From NCBI GenBank assembly GCA_937946835.1, contig CALFAV010000010.1:1-45676 (forward strand): 45,676 nt of DNA, given 5' to 3'. This DNA is from an uncultured Verrucomicrobiae bacterium (GTDB taxonomy: Bacteria; Verrucomicrobiota; Verrucomicrobiia; Limisphaerales; J093). A program made the position numbers and the translations under genes. The notes beneath the pieces are model-generated. The model searched no databases. It had not been told where the DNA came from and saw only the letters and a list, made by a program, of their open reading frames with translations. Shown here piece after piece: positions 7,586 through 16,600 of the stretch. The stretch's first letter is position 1. Every line of letters begins with the position of its first letter.

Positions 7586-10494
7586 ACGCCGCATCGCCAG
7601 CCTCCCCGAACACGGCCAACCCCAACGCCGCTCCCGCCCATGCGTTGTGGGTGCAACTGGCCACGCGCGTCACCACCCAGCCGTTGCATTACCGCTCCGG
7701 GGATGAGGAGGCGGCGGTGGCCAGCCTGACCTCGTTGTTCGACAAGGCGCGCGAGTTGTTGGAACTACATCCCGGGGCGGCGCAGTTCCGAGCACTGACC
7801 CTGAACCTGCTCAACGAACTCCTCCGCCCCCGCGTGGCCCGATGGCACGGCTGGCTCACCGGAGACAGGCAGTGCCCCGGGACCAACGACGGCACGGCGC
7901 AGCGCTTCCGCGATGAGCAGGCGCGGCGGCTCTTCCGGGAGGAGCTGCTCGAGTTGCAACCGCAGTTGCTCGGCCTCCAGCAACGCCTCGCCGAGCTGGC
8001 CGGCATCGCCGAACAGCCATCCCCGGCCCGACCGGCCGAAGCGAGTCTGGGCGCCTCTCTCCGGGCGGGCATCCAACAGCAGGTGCCGATCCACACCCGA
8101 AGCCGCGGCGGCGTCCGGCTGGCCGGCCCCGAAGAAATCAACGCCGCCGAGCACGCTTTCCTGCTGCGCCGTCGGATCGCGCTGGAAACCCTGCACCCGG
8201 AAGACCGTCCGCGCACCGCCGCAGAGCTGAACACGTCACGGGCGGCCCTCAGAAAGTCGGAGGTCCCAAACCAGCCGGCTTCCGGCAACAGCCAAGTCAC
8301 ACACCCGGAATTCAAGTTGCACGATGCGGCGGGTCTGGCGTTCTCGGGCGGGGGCATCCGCTCGGCCACGTTCTGCCTGGGAGTGACGCAGGTGTTGGCG
8401 CGGCGCGGCCTGCTGCCGCAGTTCGACTACCTGTCCACCGTTTCGGGCGGCGGATATTTCGGGAGTTTCCTGAGCTGCGCGCTGGGCACGCGCCGGCCCG
8501 GAGACACCCGGCCCACCTCCCCCCACTCGGCGGAGGCCCGGGTGGAGGACGTGTTCCAGCGCCAGGCGGGCATCGAGTCGGGTCTGGTGCGGCACCTGCG
8601 CAATCACAGCAAGTACCTCTTGCACGGCAGGCTGGCGGGCCGGCTGCGCATCCTGGGGCTGCTATTCAGCGGCGTGCTCTGGAATCTGATGATCCTGCTG
8701 CCGGTGCCGCTGTTTGCCGGATTGCTGGCGTACCTGGCCGGGCCGTGGCTTTGGGGCGAGGCTGTTCGCGCGGGCGGACCGGTACTGCCGGCGTTTCCCG
8801 GGTCGCCCGCCGGCATGGCGCTGGCCTGGGTGGTTGGGGTGTTCGGCGCGGCGTGGATCGCGTTGCCGGGCATCCAACTGGTCACGCACGGCCGGCCGCC
8901 CCGGTCTGCCGGGGCGATCTTTCGCGGGTTGTGGGAGAACCTCACGCTCGGGCTGGGTGTGCTCGGGATGGCGGCCGGGGTGGTGTGGCTGGTGCCGGCG
9001 CTCTTCCACGGGCATGAGGGACTGCGAACCTGGTTGGCCGGCTGGCAGGCGGGAGGCGGGAAACTGGGGTCGGTGGCCGAACTGTTGCCCGCGTCGCTGA
9101 CCGGCGTGGCCGGGGCGGCGCTGGCCGCGCTGGGCGCCTGGCTGACGCCGCACTGGCCCCGGTTGCGCGCGCTGGTGGTGCGGCTGTTCATCCTGACCGG
9201 CCCGTTGCTGTTGCTCTTCGTTTTCCTCCTGGTCGCCAACAAGCTGGGGCTGGGACGCGGCGACACGGCCACCTGGCCGGCGCCCGTCGTCCTGGGTGTG
9301 GCCCTGGGCCTGACCGTCTGGGACTGGCTGTTCGTGAACATCAACACGCTGGCGCCGCACCGCTATTACCGGAACCGGCTGTGCGAGTGCTACCTGGCCC
9401 GGCGTATTCCCGAGGCGGAAGGCCGGAAAAAGGCCCTGGTCCGCGCCCTGGCCGGTGAGCAGGTCCAAGGCCGCACAGAAATCCTCAAGCAGGTGAAGCT
9501 CTCCGAGCTGGGCGCGGACCTCACCGCGCCGTATCACCTGGTCAACATGACGATCAACGCGCCGAGCAGCCGGGAAAAGAACCTGCGCGGCCGGGGCGGG
9601 GATTTCTTCCTGGTCAGCCGGGACTTTTACGGCTCGCCGCTCACGGGCTACGCGCGCGCGGCGGACCTGGAGCGGGCGGACCCGCATTTCGACCTGGGCA
9701 CGGCCATGGCCGTGTCGGGCGCGGCGGCGTCGCCGGTCATGGGCTGGCGCACGCTGCCGCACTTCCGGTTTTTGATGACGTTGTTCAACGTGCGGCTGGG
9801 CTACTGGCTGCGCCATCCCGGCCGGCCCGTCCGGCCCCGGCTGCTCGAGGGCGCCGGCCCGTGGTACTTCTTCCGGGAAATGCTGGGGCGAATGGATGAG
9901 CGCGGCCGCTACGTGTACCTCTCCGACGGTGGGCACATCGAGAACCTCGGCGCATACGAACTGCTCCGGCGCCGCTGCAAGTTCATCGTGTGCGTGGACG
10001 GCGGCCAGGAACCGGGCATGGAATGCTCCGACCTGGTCCGGCTGCAACGCTACGCGGAGATTGATCTGGGCGTACGGCTGCACTTCGACCCCGCCGATCT
10101 CCAAATCGGCCCCAACGGCCTGAGCCGCGCCCACGCCATCCTGGTGAAAATTGACTACGCGCCGGACCCCGCCGGAGGCGCCACCGCCGGCCCCAGCGCA
10201 CACCCGGGCTGGATGCTCTACGTGAAGCTGGCCCTGACCGGCAGCGAACCCATCTACGTGCATGATTACCGGCGGCAGCACCCGGACTTTCCCCACCAGA
10301 CCACCGGCGACCAGATTTACGAGGAGGACCAATTCGAGGCGTACCGGGCCCTGGGCGAATGCGCCATCGAGGGCCTGTTCCGCGAGGAACTCACCGGAGC
10401 GCAACCGCCCCGCACCGTGCGCGACTGGTTCCAGTGCCTCGCAAACAACCTCCTCCCGGACAACGACGCCGCGTTTCAACGGCCGGGGTCCTGA
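7582..10494 (+). CDS. Patatin-like phospholipase with multi-pass membrane insertion
   Basis: Predicted 970 residues from the ATG at 7582, which overlaps the preceding stop as ATGA and therefore decides the start against the upstream in-frame ATG at 7483. Residues about 20-140 form a helical N-terminal domain with TRVTTQPL and LRPRVARWH, of unknown function. The patatin core follows: glycine-rich oxyanion motif SGGGIRS (GGG at 256-258), nucleophile S288 in TVSGGGY, and catalytic D782 in LSDGGHIENLGAYE. Between Ser and Asp lie about six hydrophobic segments (about nt 8650-9350), so the lipase is predicted to be embedded in the membrane. The family hydrolyses acyl esters of phospholipids. As the last gene of the TIR/TPR cassette it is plausibly a membrane-damaging effector (inference). 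The gene ends about 120 bases before a convergent gene. Confidence 0.9.
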   Translation: MNAASPASPNTANPNAAPAHALWVQLATRVTTQPLHYRSGDEEAAVASLTSLFDKARELLELHPGAAQFRALTLNLLNELLRPRVARWHGWLTGDRQCPGTNDGTAQRFRDEQARRLFREELLELQPQLLGLQQRLAELAGIAEQPSPARPAEASLGASLRAGIQQQVPIHTRSRGGVRLAGPEEINAAEHAFLLRRRIALETLHPEDRPRTAAELNTSRAALRKSEVPNQPASGNSQVTHPEFKLHDAAGLAFSGGGIRSATFCLGVTQVLARRGLLPQFDYLSTVSGGGYFGSFLSCALGTRRPGDTRPTSPHSAEARVEDVFQRQAGIESGLVRHLRNHSKYLLHGRLAGRLRILGLLFSGVLWNLMILLPVPLFAGLLAYLAGPWLWGEAVRAGGPVLPAFPGSPAGMALAWVVGVFGAAWIALPGIQLVTHGRPPRSAGAIFRGLWENLTLGLGVLGMAAGVVWLVPALFHGHEGLRTWLAGWQAGGGKLGSVAELLPASLTGVAGAALAALGAWLTPHWPRLRALVVRLFILTGPLLLLFVFLLVANKLGLGRGDTATWPAPVVLGVALGLTVWDWLFVNINTLAPHRYYRNRLCECYLARRIPEAEGRKKALVRALAGEQVQGRTEILKQVKLSELGADLTAPYHLVNMTINAPSSREKNLRGRGGDFFLVSRDFYGSPLTGYARAADLERADPHFDLGTAMAVSGAAASPVMGWRTLPHFRFLMTLFNVRLGYWLRHPGRPVRPRLLEGAGPWYFFREMLGRMDERGRYVYLSDGGHIENLGAYELLRRRCKFIVCVDGGQEPGMECSDLVRLQRYAEIDLGVRLHFDPADLQIGPNGLSRAHAILVKIDYAPDPAGGATAGPSAHPGWMLYVKLALTGSEPIYVHDYRRQHPDFPHQTTGDQIYEEDQFEAYRALGECAIEGLFREELTGAQPPRTVRDWFQCLANNLLPDNDAAFQRPGS

Positions 10495-10524
10495 AGCAAA
10501 AACCCGGCGGCCCGCCTTGCGAGC

Positions 10525-10552
10525 GCCGGTGCGGCTCTCCACGCACACCGGC
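10525..10552. terminator. Possible bidirectional terminator between convergent genes
   Basis: In the 122-base gap between the convergent patatin and giant-protein genes, 10525-10533 pairs with 10542-10552 as a 9-bp stem with a two-base bulge and an 8-nt loop. There is no T-tract on either side, so intrinsic termination is only a suggestion. Confidence 0.3.
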
Positions 10553-10616
10553 ACCGCCGCGGATTTGGACGCCGCGGGCGCCAGCGGGGGGAAGTTCAAC
10601 CGGGCGGACGGCGCGT

Positions 10617-13600
10617 TTACGGCACCGTGACCACCCGGAAGAAGCGCGCTCCGGAAGCGGACTCGATCGGCAGGTTCACCACGATTGTGCCCGAAGGATT
10701 CGGGTGGGTGGAGCGCCGGGTCCAGTTCACCAAATCGCCGCTTTCCTCGACCGCGTAGGTGAGGCCGGCGCGGCCGGTGATCCAGAGTTGGAGTCCGCCG
10801 GGCACGGCCAGCAGGCGGAGTTGCGCGGCCTCGTTGCCCGGCGGGGCGCCGGTCACGGGCAGGTAGAGGTTGTCGAGGAACATCGCGTCCAGGCCGCCGG
10901 CAAAGTTGTTGTCCTTCACGTAACGCCAGGTGAGCGTGTGGGTGCCGGGCGCGAGGTTGAACAGGTAGGTCTGCCAGGGCACCTCGCCGGTCCAGCGCTC
11001 CAAGCGCAGGCCGTCCACGTAAAACTCGGCGAAGTCCCAGTTGGCCTCGCAACTGACGCGAAGATCAAAGGCCGCCGCCCCGCCGCGCGATTCGACGGTG
11101 AGGCTGAGGGCGCTTTCCTGGCCGTCGCCGATCGTGCCCGAGCGGAGGGCAAAACGGCCGCCGCTGGCGGTGAAGGATTGCAACTGCCAGGGCTGGGTGG
11201 AGGCGCTCTGCCACGGCGGCTGCCGCAGGTCGGCCGCGCCAAAAGGTGGCTCGAAGGTGTAGGTGTAGGCCAGCGGCCGGAACCGCGCCGTCAGCGCGTG
11301 GTTGCGGTCCATGACCAGCAACAGCGGATTGGCGGCGGAACTCACCGTGCCGGTCCAGCCGGCGAAGAAAAAGCCCGCCTCCGGGAGCGCGGTCACCGCC
11401 TGCGTCGAGCCGGCCGGGTACAGGCCGGAGGGCGGCGTGACCGTGCCCCCCACGGGCGGGGTGATGTTCAGGGCGTAGTTCTCGACCCGGTCGTCATCGA
11501 GGATGGTGAGCAGGGCGGTGTTCAGCCGGCCCAGAACCGCGCCGCCCTGCGGGTTGGCCAGCGCCAGGTGCACGGTGCGGTCCCCATCCACCCGGTCGTT
11601 GTTCAGCACGGCGACCTCGATGCGCAACTCGGTCACGCCGACGTCAAAGGTCAGCGTGCCAGTGGCCGGCAGGTAATCTCGTCCGGCCGCGGCTGTGCCG
11701 TCGGCGGTGGTGTACTCGACACTCACCACGGTGTTGGTGGGGCCGGTGCGGCGAACGGCGATGGTCGCCACGCCGTCCGACTCGCGGACGTTGTAGGCGG
11801 CGGCGTCGAAGGCGACGGCGCTCTCGTTGTCCACGATGATCAGAACCGCGTTCAGCCGGGCGGTCAGCGAGTAGCCGGGAGGCAGGTTGGTCAGGTGCAG
11901 GTTCACGGTGAGGTCCCCCTCGCCGAGGTCATCGTCGCGGATGCGCACCGGGAAGGTTTGCACCGTCTCCCCGGGCGCGAAGGTGAGCGTGCCCCGGGCT
12001 GCGTCGTAATCCTGTCCGGCAATCGCCGTGCCGTCGCTGGTGTGGTAGTTGACCTGAGCGGGCTGGGTGAGGTCGCCCGCGCGCACGACGGTGATGGTGG
12101 CCACGCGGCCGTCTTCGGCCACGGTGTAGGTGGGGGCGCTGAACTGGAGGGTGTTCAGGCGGAAACGCTCGTCGCCGTGCAGGCGGGCGATGCGATTGCG
12201 CGGCAGGCCGTCCACCTCGGTGAAGTCGCCGCCGATGAGCACGGCGGAGTTCGGCTGCACCAGGAGGGTGAAGACCGTGTCATTGGCGCCGGTGCCCGGG
12301 TCAAAGGCCGGGTCGAGCGAGCCGTCGGGATTGAGCCGAGCCACGCGCCCGCGCTCCACGCCGTCGTACTGGGTGAACGCGCCGCCCAGCAGCACCTTGC
12401 CGTCCGGGGCCAGCCCCACGGCGTGCACGAGGCCGTTGGCGCCCGCGCCGGGGTTGAAAGTCATGTCCAGCGTTCCGTCGGGGTTGAGCCGGGCCACCCC
12501 GCCGCGCGGCTGATCGGCCACCTGGCGGAACTCGCCGGCGATGAGCAGGCGGCCATCCGGATACAGGGCCAGGGCCCGCACGGGCCGGTCCGGGCCGCTG
12601 CCCGGATTGAAGGCGGCATCCAGGGTGCCGTCGGCATTGAAGCGGGCCAGGTGGGGCCGCGACCGACCGCCGGCGGTGCGGAAGGCGCCGGCCGCCAGAA
12701 TCTTGCCGTCCGGCTGCACAACCAGCGCGTGCACCCCGCCGTCGAGGGCCGGGTTGAAGGTCGGGTCCGCCGCGCCGTCATTTAACACGCGCGCCAGCCG
12801 CGTGCGCGGACGGTCGCCCAGGGTGCCGAACTCGCCGCCGACCAGGAGACTCCCATTCGCATCCACCGCCAGGGCGCGCACGACGTTGTCGGCGCCCGAG
12901 CCCACGTTGAAGTCGGGGTCGGCCGCGCCGTCCGCGTTGAGGCGGATGAGGCGGTTGCGCGGCCGGGTGTTGAAGACCGTGAACTCGCCGCCGACGCCAA
13001 TGCGGCCGTCCGCCCGCAGGGCCAGGGCGCGCACGGTGTCGTTGAATCCCTCGCCGGGGTTGAGGAAGGTGTCGAGGTAACCGTCGTCGTGCAGACGGGC
13101 GATGCGGTTGAGCGTGACGCGGTCCAGCTCGGTAAAGCGTCCGCCCACGAGCACGCGGCCGTCCGGTTGGAGGGCCAGCGCCAGCACGGTGTCATTGGCG
13201 CCCTCGCCGGGGTTGAACTCGAAGTCCACACTGCCCGGCGTCTCGTTGTCGCGGATGAGGACCGTGGCGTTGGTCTGCGCGCCCAAAATCACGGTCCCGG
13301 GCAGGCCCAGCGAGGTGTTCAGGCGGGCGTTGGCCAGGCGCACGCGGAAGTCCTCGTCGCCTTCGCCCAGCACATCATCCAGGATGCGAATGCTCAGGGT
13401 GCGGTTGGTCTCGCCCGGCTGGAGGAAGATCACGCCGGAGCCGTCCGTGGCCCGGATGTAGTCCGCGCCGGCGAAGTCCAGCGTGCCGCGGGCACTCACG
13501 TAATCCTGACCGGCCCGGGCGGTGCCGTCGGCGGTCTCGAAGTCCACCCGCACCGGGTGAATGGCGCTGCCGGTGCGCTGCACCGTCACCTCCACCGTGC

Positions 13601-16600
13601 GGGCGAACTCGCGCACGGTGTAGTTGGTGAGGGCAAACTCCACCGCGCACTCGTCGTCCAGGACGGTGATGGTGCCGTTGGTCCGCGTGCCGTAAGTGGC
13701 GGAGAGGTCGAGATTGGTCAGGGTCACCGTCACGAGCTTGTCGCCGTCGAATTCCACATCATCGAGCAGGGCCACCTGCACCACGACCGAGGTCTGGCCG
13801 GGCTGGAAAACGACGGGGTAGTTGGTGGCGATGAAGTCCAGGCCGTCCACCGCGGTGCCGTTGGTGGTGGCGGCCAGTTCGACGCGCAGTTGGTTGGTGA
13901 TCACGCCGTAGCGGGACACGGTGAACCCGGCGGTGGGATCGCTTTCAATGGCCAGCACGCTCGGGGTGAGCAGCGCGACCACGGTGTCGTCGTCCAGGAT
14001 GGTCAGCGTGGCCTCGATCTGGCCGCCCAGCGGCACACCGTCACTGAGATTGCGCAGGGTGAGGTTGACGGTCTTGGCCGGCTCGACCTCCCGGTCGTCG
14101 AGCAACTCGACAAAGAAGGATTTGAAGTTTTCGCCCGGGGCGAAGGTGACGACGCCATTGGTGGGCACGAAGTCGGCGGGCGTGGCGGTGCCGGCGGTGG
14201 CCTGCCAGGCCACGCTGGCCATGCCGTTGGTGTCGCTGGTGCGGCGCAGCACGATTTCCGCCAGGCCGGCGCTTTCGTAGGCGGCATAGGCGGGGCTGCG
14301 GAACTCGACCGTGCCGTCGTTGTCCACAATGTTCACCTTCACCGGCCCGCCGTTGGTCACGGTGGCGCCGGGCGCGGCCACGATGGTCAGGCGCACCTCC
14401 TCCATGAATTCCTGGATCGGGTCGTCCACGGGGATGATCGGAATGGGCAGTTCCGACTCCCCGGACCGGATGATCACCTCGGGCGGGATGGTTTCGTAGT
14501 CGCTGCCGTTGCTGGCGCTGCCGGTGACGGCGAGCCGAACCACCTGATCGCGTTCGGTCGAGCCAACCCGGCGGAGCACAACCAGCCCGCGCTTGCGGCC
14601 TTCTTCCGTGGCCACGCCGTCCACCAGCTCCAGACTGACGCTGCTGGAGTCGTCGTCGAGGAGGGTCAGGGTGTGCGAGCGATAGGCCTCGAGCACGGCG
14701 TTGAGCGGCACGGGGGTGATGATGGTGTTGGTGACCAGCACGTTGGTGGTACCGATGGGTTCGCCCAGGTCGTTGGTCAGGGTGACTTCATTGGTGACCA
14801 CCTCGTTGCTGACCAGCGGGGCCGGCTCCACCAGGGTGAAGACAATGGTCTTGTCCGGCTCCGCGTTGGTGTCATCAAGGATGGGGAAGGCGATGAGTTG
14901 AACGCGGTTGCTGATGGCCGGGTCGGGCACGTTGGTGAAGAGCAGGCGCCCGGAGAGGTTGGTGCCGGGGTAATCCAGGTCGGGCACGGCGGTGCCGCCG
15001 GTGACGCGCCAGTCCACCGTCACGTCTTCGTTGGGGTTGGCGCTGACCGACACCGCCACCAGGCCGGTGCGCGCGCCTTCGACCACGGTGGAACCAAGGA
15101 GCGTAAAGCCCACGCCGGGCAACGCTCCGCCGTCGTCGTCGTCAATCGTGACGGTGGCCTGATTGGTCGGTCCCACGTTGTAGTTGGTGCCGGGGAGCAC
15201 CTCGCAGATCACCGTTTCGGGGTCTTCGCGGAGGTTGTCATTGACCGGGTTGACGCGGATGACCACGGAAGCGGCGTTGGCGGGAATGCGTCCCAGCGCG
15301 GCGATCGGCGCGTAATCGGCCACGGGCCGCGCGGTCCCGCCCACCTTGAGGTTGACCACCAGTTCGCCGCGCAGATCTCCCTGCCGGGTGAGCAGGAACT
15401 CGCCCGCAGTGTTGGGCTCGGCGGCGTTGGTCACCGTGGCCCGGATGTTCACCGTGGGCCGGGCGCCGTCCTGGATGAAGACCGTGGCCACGCCGGGGAC
15501 GCCCACGTTGTACAGCGGGCTGTCGGAGAGGATGATGTCCAGGGTGTTTCCGCCGTCGTTGAGGCCGTTGTTGCGCGGCTGAATGGTGAGGCTGACGGTG
15601 GGTTGCCCCGCCGGGATGACGATTTGGCCGGGCAAGGAGCGGTAGTCGCGCCCGCTCACGGCCGAGCCCCCGGCGAGGTAGTTCACGGTGAGCTCCCGCG
15701 TCAGATCCCCGATCCGGGTAAAGACCACGGTGGCGGTGTCCGTGCCCGTTTCCGAGGCCACCGGATCGGTGGCGGTGACGATGACGGTGGGCAGGTCGTT
15801 GTCGCCGATGATGAATTCAGCGCGTGGATTGCCGATGCGGTAGGCCGCGTCCGGTTCGATGGTGACCGACACCGTCTCGTTGCCCTCCAGGTACAGGTCG
15901 GGGATGGCGATCAGGAACAAGGGGACCACCGTGACCCCCGCCGGGATGCGGATCAGGTTCGGCAGGGGCCGGTAGTCCTCGCCATACGTGGCCGTGCCGG
16001 CGAAGCTCAGACGGACATTCACCTCGACATTGGTCAGGCCGGCGCGGGTGAGGAGGAACAGGCCGGAGTCGCCGCTGTTTTCGCTCAGCGCTTTGCCCAC
16101 GGCCACAATGGAAACGACCGGGTTGGTGGCCGGTGCGGCCTTGAACTGCATGGTGGCTTCGCCGGGCGAACCCACGATGTACTCGCCGTAGGTCTGGAAC
16201 CAGGTGTCCTCGCCGTTGAAGTTGATCACCTCCCAGCCGGTCAGCAGGGTGTAGTTGGTGGCCATGCCGTTGGTCTGGCCGCCCTGGCCGTCGTCCACAT
16301 TGGTCTGATAAACGGCCTCTTTTTGCAGGGCGTACATGACGGCGGCGGCCAGGTACTTGTCATCCACGGCGTTGGCATTGGTGGCGGTTTGGATGACGAC
16401 GTTGGTCGCGAAGACCCCGGTGGGGAAGTCCACCACGTAAAACGGCACGCGCAGGTTCACCGGCGCGAGCAGGGTCTGGAGCGGATTGGTGTGGGTGGTG
16501 GTGTTCGTCAGGCGGGTGAAGTCCGTCCCCTCCCGGGCCGTACCGCCCAGGGTGAAGACCGCGCGCAACTGGGTGTTGGTGTCGCCGGTGCGCCGGAACT

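Noticed and set aside
10359..12785. Another long plus-strand open frame crossing the patatin 3' end and the giant gene
   Set aside because: Low-complexity Gly/Val/Arg composition without motifs; shadow of two convergent real genes.
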